Shown one piece after another: positions 11,050-20,686 of a stretch of DNA of 64,000 nucleotides; the stretch's first letter is position 1, and the number at the start of each line of letters is the position of its first letter. The notes under the pieces are model-generated. The model was not told where the DNA came from, did not search any database, and saw only the letters and a program-made list of their open reading frames with translations. The stretch spans positions 12,985,453 to 13,049,452 of the forward strand of contig NC_087084.1 of assembly GCF_026151205.1 (NCBI RefSeq), given 5' to 3'. Made by a program: the position numbers and the translations under genes. The stretch is from Bolinopsis microptera. Lineage: Eukaryota; Ctenophora; Tentaculata; Lobata; Bolinopsidae.

Positions 11050-12454
11050 AGGAGTTTTCCAGGCATTAAGACTCATCGGAAGTCGTTCAGCAGATTTATT
11101 TTTAGTTCAAAACATTCTAATTTGATGTCAAAGATGACAGGAATAAAAAATAGTTATGTTCACATTTTTAAGAAATTTGCATAAAATACTCGCCAGCACT
11201 GTTATACGAAATTCGGTAAAAAACCCAAAATCGCCATATTCAGGTGCCCTAAAAACCATGTTAAAATTGAGTTAGAGATCTGAAATTTTTCGGGGCGTCT
11301 AGACGTTGACCAAATTGACTGCAAAAAAAGTTTCAGGTTTCAGAAGCATCGGGAAATGGGTTTTCTAGAACCCCTGTTTTACGACAGATTGTCGGGACAT
11401 ATACATACAGATATACAGATATATATATTCAGGGATAGACGCTTTGCCAGTCAATTGTAGCCTGTATTTAAGTGTCCATAGATTCAAAAGTATAAAAGAT
11501 ACAGCCATTTCCGACCACAGGTCTTGCAAATAATTGTTTACACTTTAGTTTACATTGTATAAAAAATTTATTTGACGTCATAAACACCCCTTGATGACGT
11601 CATCAAGTTAACCGTTTTTAAAACTTGATTTTTGACAAAGTAATAACTTTTAAAATTAATTTTAACTCATTAAGGAGTAATTTTATTCAAAATCTGAGGA
11701 AATTTTCATCTTAGATAATTGTTCAAGCATTCTGAAAATCTACCGGAAAGTTTTTCTAGCTTGCTCCTTCATAAAGATATTTGTCATTGAAGTTTGTGCT
11801 TTTTTGAAGAATTATTTTATAAAAACGTCAATTTTGCGATTTAGTATTCTTTGGTGTTGGGCCATGCCTTGGGTTGTGGAGCTCAGTTCTGCTTCCTATA
11901 GGTATAAATTGTGCATTAGGCTAGTTTTAAAGTTGAAAATCGAAAAGTTGCACACGTGGGGACACGCCCAAATTGATAGAAAATTGCTAAAATCACTGAA
12001 AATTGCTGTTTTCGTCATTTTCTGTCAACTTTAGAGTGCCGTTGTGATTACAGTTCTTCTTGAAATTCTTTGAAACTTTGCATGCTTATCAAGCTATATA
12101 TAAAACAATTACATGCAAAAATTTACGGCGATTCAATATTGGATGCGCATGCAACGTCCGCTCAAAGTTTGCACGTGCGAAAGGTGAGAATTTTGCTCAT
12201 TCGTGATTTCCAACAAATTCTGCTTTGCCACGACAGTTTAATGTCATTATATATGAATTTAATGTCAACTTGAATGAGTATTAAGTGGTATATTCAGTCA
12301 GTGATGGACCGATATGCTTACCTAAACACAAGGAAATGTTTTTAAAAGGAAAAATTTCGAAATCGTTGAAATTTCCTCCTTATTATAATGAAGATATCAG
12401 TTTATATTTCGACTTTATAAAGTACCCTGACATTATAATCAAAAAGAGATGATA

Positions 12455-12960
12455 TTTTACCAAAACCCATAATCATGGGTAGAGTGGACCGCTGCCAGTG
12501 TCTCTCTTTCCCAAACAAAAGGAAATGATATTAATTTGATTGACCGTTCTCAAATGCAAAATGATACCGAGAATGAAATCGGTCGCTCGCTTTTCCCATT
12601 CATTTACAATTGTAATAGATTAAGAAGAACTACCCAAAGGCAGCTGTACTCGGCAATAAAGATTCAATAAACTTCAGCTAATGCAATAAGTGATAACTAC
12701 CACCCTTACCCCGAAATACTAGGTATCGACCCGAACGCAACCCAAAGAGATTTTTACAGCATCTGATTGACATGTAATCAATCGAAAATTATTACAATTC
12801 GTAAGCCGTGAATGAATGGGAAAAGCGAGCGACCGATTTCATTCTCGGTATCATTTTGCATTTGAGAACGGTCAATCAAATTAATATCATTTCCTTTTGT
12901 TTGGGAAAGAGAGACACTGGCAGCGGTCCACTCTACCCATGATTATGGGTTTTGGTAAAA
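12455..12960. mobile_element. MITE with ~145-bp terminal inverted repeats, copy 1
   Basis: Left end 'ttttaccaaaacccataatc' is mirrored at the right end ('gattatgggttttggtaaaa'). The inverted repeats extend about 145 bp inward to 'cccattcatt'. The unique centre is about 215 bp. A second full copy is at 25038-25545 and end fragments lie at 13766-13823 and 14327-14420. Confidence 0.9.
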
Positions 12961-13277
12961 TTTTAAATTCTAAAACTTTGAGATGCACACAACCCTGTGT
13001 TTTAATAGATGTAAAAGATAAATATATCACTTAGAAATAATCCCAGGAAATAGCAGAAGTGTCCTTACAGCAGATCAAATTAAATATGATTGTCTGGAAT
13101 GTTATGAGATATTATTGTGCATTATTATTACTTTATTAGAAAAAGTCAGTGGATCCGTTGTGCTGCTCTCCGGTAATACTAATTTCATTCCTGCTGTTGA
13201 GGGGCGGCCCGAGATCTCTGATCAACATTCCCTCCCGAAGGTAGGTGTCGAGTGTGTCCCGACCTTTGTGGAGTATC

Positions 13278-13535
13278 TCAGGTGTTCATTTTTTGAGGAA
13301 GGTGCTGAATGCTGATATCCACTCGGCCACGTTGAGGATCCGAGGGATGGGCCGAGAGCGTGTGTGCCCCGGCAGCAGTTCGTTCGTTGACCAGTCTCAC
13401 ACTTGCTTCGTGGGCTCTCATTCTCTTCGGAACTATCTTCCTAGAGCAGCCTACGTACGTGAGTTTATCTTGAGCGGGGCACATGTTGCACGCAATTGCT
13501 ATACATACTACATAGTGTGTGGTTCGGCATGGCAT
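13278..13535 (-). pseudogene. GIY-YIG endonuclease fragment of a Penelope-like retroelement
   Basis: An 85-residue minus-strand frame reads HYVVCIAIACNMC, LTYVGCSRKIVPKRMRAHE and then a basic/helical stretch. The pattern of Cys pair, (T/Q)YVG.S+, +R...H is that of GIY-YIG endonuclease domains as found at the C-terminus of Penelope-like elements. The reading frame is broken on the upstream side (13536-13760) and no RT domain is nearby, so it is a relic. A rearranged host GIY-YIG gene is possible but less likely in this repeat cluster. Confidence 0.45.
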
Positions 13536-13765
13536 GCCAGCAGTACAGAAGAGTCAGTCGTATTTGTCACATGATTCCTTGGATGGAGGGTTGATCATGG
13601 ATTTGACGGGTCAGCCCGACGTCACTACCAGTCTTGCGTCAATTCCACTTCTATTGAGCGCCGTTCTCATTTGTCTAGCTGTGGGCTTCACTTATGTACG
13701 CCACCTTCAGGATGTATTTGGGGTTGGTCCTGGGTTGAGTGGTGATTCAATTACTTCAATAATTG

Positions 13766-13823
13766 AGAAAGAGAGACACTGGCAGCGGTCCACTTTACCC
13801 ATGATTATGGGTTTTGGTCAAAC
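13766..13823. repeat. Right-end fragment of the 145-bp-TIR MITE
   Basis: 'gagagacactggcagcggtc' through 'gattatgggttttggtcaaa' matches the right terminal repeat of the MITE at 12455-12960; the rest of that element is absent. Confidence 0.85.
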
Positions 13824-13855
13824 TTAAGAAATGCTTTCAAAAATGCATTCAAATG

Positions 13856-14310
13856 TGCGTGTTAACCGTTGCAACTATTCAGACGTTATTCAGCTTTGTG
13901 CTCCTGTCTAATTCCTCCCGGGTTGGTCAACGCCCCATCAATCTTGACTAAGTGTCTTGAACTTTAGAATCGAAAGTTGCTACTTTTGCATTCTCGATGG
14001 GACTAAATCAAATAAACAGGACGTTGCTGTGACAGCAATGTTGTCACGTGACCTCCCAGCTGCGTTTTGATTGGACATCATATAAAGTAAGGTTCTTCTA
14101 CTAATCTCTTCCTAAAATAAACCAAACCTCCATGTAACTGCATAACATTATAAGTCATCCAATATTATTCGGATAATCTTTTTCCGTGAGCCAGAAACAA
14201 TTCTTGAACTGATAGCACCCTTCGGTTCTTGAACCAAAATACCTTTCTGTGCGTATACACTACAGTGTTACCGGTATGATATAAATAATACACCTAAGAA
14301 AATAGTCATA
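13856..14310 (+). repeat. Direct repeat, copy 2 of the 10303 family with extra 5' sequence
   Basis: 13938-14310 matches 10303-10690. The 80 bp before it ('gttaaccgttgcaactattc' ... 'ggttggtcaacgcccca') is shared with 14443-14525, so the original element was longer than copy 1 shows. Confidence 0.8.
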
Positions 14311-14326
14311 AGTCATAGGATCGTTC

Positions 14327-14420
14327 GGAAAAGCGAGCGACCGATTTCATTCTCGATATCATTTTGCACTTGCAGACGGTCAAGCAAATTAATATCATTT
14401 CCGTTTGTTTGGGAAAGAGA
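14327..14420. repeat. Internal part of the MITE terminal repeat
   Basis: From 'ggaaaagcgagcgaccgatt' to 'gtttgggaaagag' it matches the MITE arm at 12825-12910 with several substitutions; the outermost ~55 bp is missing. It sits between two direct-repeat copies. Confidence 0.8.
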
Positions 14421-14442
14421 CGTTGTTAATTTCATCTTCTCT

Positions 14443-14603
14443 TCGTGTTAACCGTCGCTGCTATTCAGAAGTTATTCAGCTCTGTGCTCCTGTCTATTTC
14501 CTTCCGAGTTGGTCAACGCCCCAGCAATCTTGACTAAGTGTCTGGAACTTTAGAATCAAAAGTTGATACTTTCGCATTCTCGATGGGACTAAATCAAATA
14601 AGT
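14443..14603 (+). repeat. Direct repeat, copy 3 (truncated) of the 10303/13856 family
   Basis: Matches 13856-14015 ('gttattcagctctgtgctcc', 'tggtcaacgccccagcaatc', 'gatgggactaaatcaaata') and then diverges. Confidence 0.8.
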
Positions 14604-15093
14604 CAGAATTTGTAGGTTCATGAGGTATGCATCTACGAATTTTTTCGATTAGACTCGTGCAAAATGATATTATGATCAATTAAGCAACGAAATACCTTTA
14701 CAAAATGTGAGAAATTTCCTGAGCTGACGTGGGCTGATCATGGGGGGAGGGGTATAAAGGGGGGTATTGTTTAACGGTGTGCTTAGTTGGTTTATTTCCC
14801 GTGTCCTCGCTTCTGCATTAATTTAAGCTGTTGATCGCCCTTATAGTAGGTGGTCAGCCTATCTGACGATCGCATCCACTGACTAGCCTTTTAAGTTTTA
14901 ACAGGGTCTCCTATATTATATGGGGAAAACTGTCTTAGTGGTATAACATCATATTAGGCGGCTGCAATACTTTGCTTGAATATCCTGGAGTTTCCCTTGG
15001 CCTTACTGACTTACTGAGTTACTCTTAGGTAGCTGTCTGAATATGGCATTGGCTTCACGTGGTGCTGTGACATACCATGGGTGTGATCCAGTG
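14604..15093. other. Non-coding interval
   Basis: No gene seen. A purine-rich patch at 14740-14770 ('ggggggaggggtataaaggg') is the only notable feature. Confidence 0.5.
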
Positions 15094-15425
15094 GTGCACG
15101 CTGCCGCCGAACGCTGCCACCGCCGAGTTTTTGCTCACGCCGCCACGCCGAAGAATAAATCAGCGGCGGCGTGAAAGAATTTTGAAATATCTTCCATCGG
15201 TAAAATTGAATTGATTTATCAATCCTGTATCAATATATGTCTGACGTCATCAGCTTTAAACGTGGCACATGCAATGTTACATGTTATTGTGCATTGTAGC
15301 ATGCTTGGGCATTTTCTTGTTCGAAAACTACAATTGCCAAGGGGCCACGCCGCCGAACGCCGCCGCCGCAAGTTTTGGCCTCGCCGCTGCCGATTATGGC
15401 AAAACGCGGCGGCGTGCATCACTGC
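15094..15425. repeat. GC-rich CCGCCG-containing repeat pair, probable non-autonomous element
   Basis: Two ~75-bp GC-rich blocks (15098-15172 and 15343-15416) share 'ccgccgaacgc', '(c/g)agtttt' and '(a)gcggcggcgtg', and are separated by ordinary AT-rich DNA. Their GC content is far above the surroundings. They look like direct-repeat ends or two copies of one element; no coding sequence. Confidence 0.55.
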
Positions 15426-17394
15426 TGTTATCTTTAAGTTTAACCAAAGGTTCACTTCACACGCCGGAGATATCATAGTCTATTCTCCGTCACAAACACT
15501 TAAACACAAGGTCCAATGTCCATCTAATATCCAATATCAGTATTGTACGTCTGACTATTGTACGTCTGACTATTCGCTTTATATTCCTATAAATTGGAAT
15601 ATAAAATTGGCCTGGTAAGGTTATTGGAATGGAATCCTGCAGATTTTTAAAACAAATTTCGGCCTATTTGTTTTGAACACTGAACAATCGGCCACATTTT
15701 TAACTAATTTAATTTTAACCCGCCCATTGCACCTGCATGTTGCATATTTTGTTAAAATATAATTGTTTCACGAGTAGCTCCGCAAAAACTTAAGGATCTG
15801 CATTTTCGGACCTTATCAGTGGGCCATCCTATATTTCTGAAAATAGAAGAGACGTGAACTTTATTTTATTTAAAAATATCTCAGTTAGTTTGTAGATTTA
15901 TCCCATTTGTTAGACGGTATTGAAGTTATGAAACAGTGAGTAAACGGTATAGAATGAACTTGCTATCTAAAAAATAGGAGTGTGATGTAATTATATCGAA
16001 GTACCTGGTATATAAAGATGTTTCACATTACGTTATATAAACACTGGGCATTTAATAAATAAAATAATGTGTATACTAATAATTAGTAATTACGACATAT
16101 TTTTATTATCATACCTAATTTTATAGTCGCTATGAGTTTTATGTTTTATTTAATCAAAACTTACCATTCAGGCTGGAAAATGTTATGAAAACTTAAACAG
16201 CGAAAACAGTGGACAAGTTTGCCTGCTGACTATTTCTTACAAATTGTGAGTAGTAGAAAATGTATACCTTTTTAATTAAACATTCCTCATGTGCAATAAA
16301 ACACATGCAGAAAAACGCATGCATTATTTGTCTACTATTTCATATTTCCAAAAGGATATTTCTCAGTATCCTTTTAAAATAGTAATCTTACTATATATAA
16401 AGCGAGAAAATATATATGGATGGATCCGTACCATTTTACTGACACCAGAGCATCAACTTTAACGCGACTTTCCGCGAAAACCGTAAAAGAAATAGGAGTT
16501 TTAGAACCCAAACCAGCTCACGGTTTTAACATATTGTGAGTAGTAGAAAATTTATAATTTTTATTCGTCTACTATTTCCAAAATATATTTGTCTGTGTCC
16601 TTTTGAAATGGTAATTTAAGTGCGGTCCAAACTCTAGAACCCGAGACTCTAGGGAAGCGACCTACAAACCAGGGCTCTAGGGCGTGGAGACTTGAATTGA
16701 TAAATACATAAATACACATTAGTTACACAAGTATCAAGAGTAATTAGAATTTTGAATTGTAATCATATTTCTTGGTAAAAGCCTGGTAACACAGTCAAAT
16801 AGCTTTAAGTTTAAACAAACCGTGTTAATTAAAATCATTAATGGGACACATTGCACTGCACCTTGAAAAGCAACACTGTACTGCAAAACACAGCTAGTGT
16901 AAAATAGAAGGCGGCAACCAGACTAGTCCTCCCGGGGCGTGCCAATGATAAACTTTGCCTGCTCACAAGTACTACACACTCGTTTAGCGACTAAATTACT
17001 AAACTATTATCACCATAAAGTGGGAACGCTTTCAGTTAGGAACTTCAAAATTTCTAGACACATTTGGCTTGATAATTGAAGTGGTTTCCCAAAATTTCAA
17101 GTTAGTTGTTCACAAAACAACTTATAGGACAGCAACCGAAGTAAAGCGCTATAAGTTTTAAGGAACGTCAATATCAGTATTCACTCAAAGTGATTAGATC
17201 GTCATCCACCAACAGGCTCGTTACCGCCTAATGAGTCTCTTTGTTGCTCGCTAGCGAATAGTCCCGATGAGATTACTGATTAAAGTTATTAAAGGGTTGC
17301 TTGTGGGCAGTTACTTTTGGGCCACCCTGTAGTAACTAGTATTGGCCAAAGAAAACTACAACTTTTTACTGCAAAACACGTCTATGCACTGTAA
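15426..17394. other. Non-coding region upstream of the ankyrin/XKR gene
   Basis: No exon recognised. A diverged direct repeat links 16200-16380 and 16495-16620 ('gtgagtagtagaaaat' followed by 'ctactatttc(c)aaaa', which are themselves roughly complementary). At 16630-16690 'gactctaggg'-type motifs recur. At 17321-17334 'gggccaccctgta' resembles 30475-30486 and may be an element terminus. Confidence 0.45.
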
Positions 17395-17545
17395 AACATA
17401 ATCGCAAACTGTATAACACAACACGGAACTGTAAAACACAACACTGAACTGTAAAACACAACACTGAACTGTAAAACACAACACTGAACTGTATAACACA
17501 ACACGGAACTGTAAATCACAACACGGAACTGTAAATCATAGCACT
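17395..17545 (+). repeat. 20-bp tandem repeat upstream of the ankyrin/XKR start
   Basis: About seven units of 'aactgtaaaacacaacac' plus 'tg' with small variations, ending ~65 bp before the ATG at 17612. It probably lies in the promoter or 5' UTR of that gene. Confidence 0.85.
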
Positions 17546-17611
17546 GCACAGCAGTCAGCACACGACACAGTAACTGACTACTAACATTTCTCTAGGTAAC
17601 TACCAGTCAAG

Positions 17612-20600
17612 ATGTCTGACCAGAGCATTGAACTGCATACAGCAACTTTACTGGGTAAGGCAAAGGTTGTAAAAGAACTGTTGAAACACAGTAATATTGA
17701 TGTTAACTGGGAGGATGGGTCAGGTACACCACTATTTATAGCAGCCAATTTGGGTAACACAGAGATTGTAAAAGAGCTGTTAACACACCCTGATATTGCT
17801 GTTAACTGGGATGGTGTGTTAGGTACACCACTTTATCAAGCAGCTTATCGGGGTAACACAGACGTTGTAAAAGAGCTGTTAACACACAGTAAAGTTGATG
17901 TTAACAAGGGGACTCAGTGGGGTACACCACTGTGTATAGCAGCTGTAAAGGGTAATACAGAGGTTGTAAAAGAGCTGTTAACACGCAGTGATATTGATGT
18001 TAATAAGAAGGGCCTGTCAGGTACAGCACTGCATTGGAAAGCTGGGCAGGGAAACACAGAGATTGTAAAAGAGCAGCCGTTATCACATAGTGAGGTTAAT
18101 GAAGGTGACACTCCCCTCCTGATAGCTGCTAGGATGGGTTATTTGGACATTGTGAAACAATTGTGCCAAGTCGATGGCTTGGATAAGAACCACGTTAATA
18201 AATTTGGTTATACTCCCTTCCTCGCTGCTGCTGAGGAAAGTCATGTTGATATACTTAAATACCTTCACAAATTAGGCTGTGTCAATATGGAGCAAGTGGA
18301 TATCGACCAGGCAATATATGTGTTCTGTAAAAGTTCCGTCTTCAAAACACTTGTTGACATCTTCGTAGATTCAGACGTTAATGAGGAACATTTATCAAGT
18401 TTATTGAATGTATTGTACGTAAGTTTGCAGGCTAACATCAAATGTGATGAGGACTGTGGTGAGTCTAACCATCTCCTCCTCCAACTACTCCTCCGACTAC
18501 TGACCTATAGTAATATGTTACAACTGAGTCTCCAATGCAGTCCAACGAAACCCAAAGAAGCAAAGGAATCTGAAGAAGCGATCGAAAAAGACTCGATTGA
18601 AAAGTTTCTTCGAGAAACATTGGGAGGGAATGTTTTCGAAAGATTCTCCGCCCAAATATATAAAATTTCAGATGAAGGATATAGAGGGGACATTGAGGCA
18701 AAACTTGTAGCAAAAAGTATTGCTAAAACCTATTTGAAGAAGAAAAAGCAAGGATACTGCGCTCCCATAGAAAATGTTAAAGAGAACATCGAAAAGTGTC
18801 TGTTTTCTGCATGCTTTAGCAAGTTTTTTCACAAGTGCAGTATTCGACGTAGCTCTGACTTTTTTACCTGCTTATTAGTAATATTTATTCATATTTCTGA
18901 TATTGCTTCTGATGTTTATGTAGGCTACAAAACGCTAAACGGCTTTTCTTCAAGATTAGGCATACTAATGCTAGTCCTTGTTTTTGTGACATTGTTCCAA
19001 GAGAATATCCGCTCATCAATTTCAACATTTGCTACTGGGATAGAGCAACTCCAGACAAATCTTGGAAAATTCACATTAACAACAAAAGATTTGAAAGGTT
19101 CCGAACTAAACTATGGATATGACTTGTGGGTGCCATTTAAATATATAGGACGATTCTTTTGGCCGTTCAAAGTAAAAGGACATACATCAATATTAACATC
19201 TGTTAAAGCCGTATCTTTCAACGTACTCTCGATATTTTGGCTTCGGCCAGTCGTTGATCGTCTGCAATTTGTCATGCACTCACCTTCTAAATTACGAGTC
19301 ATCTATAGGCAGCAGGCCAAAGACAAATCTCTTGCCCAATACTATATGATAATGGAACAGATTCCTGAGCTTCTCATCCAGTTTTATATTTTTCAAATCT
19401 ACTTCAACATTTTGAGGAAAGATGGGGATTTCAGAAGCTCTGGATGTACGGACTATCATAGTTTCGATTACGATTCAGGGGATTTTCAGTGTGTCGAAAA
19501 CCTACTGAGATTAAAGATATGCACGTCATGGGTAGAAGTATATTCAATGATAGTGCCGTTTTTGAAGATTCCCAACAACGTGATCGGGTTGGAAGTGATA
19601 CTTCGGAAACTCCATCCAGCAACACCAAAGATGTCTACTGTTTCCCTCGTGCTATTGTATATAGCTTATGTTCTGATGATTCCTTCTAGACTCTTCCTAA
19701 TTGCAGCAGTTATGCACTCAGTCCCCAATCACTTCTATGTTGCTGGATATGTTGGATTATTAATTTTAGTTTGGTTTGTTGTTAATAAGATCACGATATT
19801 GATAAGTAGAGCCAGCAAGAAAATACCAAGTTCAAAGGATAAAGAAGAAGAACTTACGATACTACGACGTATTGCAAAGGTGACGTCTAGTATTGGTGAA
19901 ATGTGGTCTCTCCTGCTATTCAGTTTTAGAGATGTTATTGTCATTTCGTTACGTCGACCGAATGCATATCTTATTTCCCCCTCTAAAGTAGGCTACGAAA
20001 CTTTAAGGACCTGGAAAGAGATGATGGTCATATCAACCTACATGTTTGTCGAGGGAGTTATAGGAGCGGTTTATGTTGAGAATAACTACCCCTGCGGTAG
20101 GAATACTGATATCTTCAAATACCAGGGATGGCTCTACCTAATACTACTGATCATTTCAACTACCCTCATAACTTTGCTTTCTTACATTCTCCAGGTCAAT
20201 AAAACGAACTTTAAAAACTTCCGAATGAAGTCAGCCTTTATCTGCGGATATGGGTTAATTATGTGGTTAATAGCATCTTTGACCTTGTGTATCTCCAAAA
20301 CAAGATTTAGCCTGATGGAGCTGAAATGGGTGATCATGGTATTAGTGATCCTGATGATTATCTTTCTTGCAGCAGCTATATTATTAAGAAAGTTTAGTGA
20401 AGCAAAACTACCGAAAAAAGCTTCCGCCTGCTGTCCGAGCTCTTATTTCAAAAAGCCTTGCTCTAAATCTATCTGTTGCAGATGTAAGACTACTTCAGAT
20501 GAACTTTCTTTGTCAACCCTGCCACCATCAACTCAGACTCATCGTTGTGAAACTGAAACGGAACGCAGCCCGCTTTTAGCAACCAGACAGGAAGAGAAAA

Positions 20601-20686
20601 TCAGTGATATTGAAGCTCAGAATGTAGAAGCTGACATCACACCAGCAGAAGACGAACACAGGGAGCTCCAAGACTCGCATGTATAG
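17612..20686 (+). CDS. Ankyrin-repeat / XK-related (scramblase-type) membrane protein
   Basis: A single exon of 1024 codons; the start at 17612 has an A at -3. Residues ~5-220 form six or so ankyrin repeats (GTPLFIAANLGNTEIVKELL and relatives). A charged linker with a stretch of Lys/Glu follows, and from ~residue 411 a multi-helix domain begins. The pattern SDIASDVYVGY, the LRPVVDRL segment, EQIPELLIQFYIF (~580) and the helix-rich remainder resemble XK-related proteins, whose members act in plasma-membrane phospholipid scrambling. The ~95-residue cytosolic tail has a Cys cluster (SICCRCK) and an acidic end. Ankyrin repeats are not part of typical vertebrate XKR proteins, so this is a fusion architecture. 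The ~100-bp DNA repeats encoding the ankyrin units are still similar, suggesting recent repeat gain. Alternative: another polytopic ankyrin protein (TRP-like), but no pore or TRP box is visible. Confidence 0.65.
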   Translation: MSDQSIELHTATLLGKAKVVKELLKHSNIDVNWEDGSGTPLFIAANLGNTEIVKELLTHPDIAVNWDGVLGTPLYQAAYRGNTDVVKELLTHSKVDVNKGTQWGTPLCIAAVKGNTEVVKELLTRSDIDVNKKGLSGTALHWKAGQGNTEIVKEQPLSHSEVNEGDTPLLIAARMGYLDIVKQLCQVDGLDKNHVNKFGYTPFLAAAEESHVDILKYLHKLGCVNMEQVDIDQAIYVFCKSSVFKTLVDIFVDSDVNEEHLSSLLNVLYVSLQANIKCDEDCGESNHLLLQLLLRLLTYSNMLQLSLQCSPTKPKEAKESEEAIEKDSIEKFLRETLGGNVFERFSAQIYKISDEGYRGDIEAKLVAKSIAKTYLKKKKQGYCAPIENVKENIEKCLFSACFSKFFHKCSIRRSSDFFTCLLVIFIHISDIASDVYVGYKTLNGFSSRLGILMLVLVFVTLFQENIRSSISTFATGIEQLQTNLGKFTLTTKDLKGSELNYGYDLWVPFKYIGRFFWPFKVKGHTSILTSVKAVSFNVLSIFWLRPVVDRLQFVMHSPSKLRVIYRQQAKDKSLAQYYMIMEQIPELLIQFYIFQIYFNILRKDGDFRSSGCTDYHSFDYDSGDFQCVENLLRLKICTSWVEVYSMIVPFLKIPNNVIGLEVILRKLHPATPKMSTVSLVLLYIAYVLMIPSRLFLIAAVMHSVPNHFYVAGYVGLLILVWFVVNKITILISRASKKIPSSKDKEEELTILRRIAKVTSSIGEMWSLLLFSFRDVIVISLRRPNAYLISPSKVGYETLRTWKEMMVISTYMFVEGVIGAVYVENNYPCGRNTDIFKYQGWLYLILLIISTTLITLLSYILQVNKTNFKNFRMKSAFICGYGLIMWLIASLTLCISKTRFSLMELKWVIMVLVILMIIFLAAAILLRKFSEAKLPKKASACCPSSYFKKPCSKSICCRCKTTSDELSLSTLPPSTQTHRCETETERSPLLATRQEEKISDIEAQNVEADITPAEDEHRELQDSHV

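Larger units (their letters stand above)
10846..12960 (+). repeat. Large inverted duplication, arm 1 (~2.1 kb)
   Basis: Starting with 'cacagtgctggcaagcac', this block is repeated in inverted orientation at 25038-27725. Within it, in order, are a 17-bp tandem repeat of 'tactattataccccctt' (10898-10970), two perfect hairpins (10992-11049), an inverted copy of the opening motif (11190-11206, 'gccagcactg'), AT-rich sequence with 'gacgtcatcaag', and a MITE with long terminal inverted repeats (12455-12960). The homology between arms ends exactly at the MITE's outer edge. Open frames inside it are conserved between the arms, but only because the arms are near-identical. Confidence 0.9.

Noticed and set aside
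10825-11184. Overlapping 80-120-codon frames with Tyr/Pro/Leu repeats
   Set aside because: Produced by the 17-bp 'tactattataccccctt' tandem repeat and the GC hairpins; not a gene.
11804-12034. 76-codon frame, extended to 117 codons in the other arm (25966-26319 minus)
   Set aside because: Lies in the inverted duplication; conservation follows from near-identity of the arms, and there is no recognisable domain.
13115-13827. Plus-strand frames of 66-109 codons
   Set aside because: They are antisense to the GIY-YIG relic and end in a MITE fragment.
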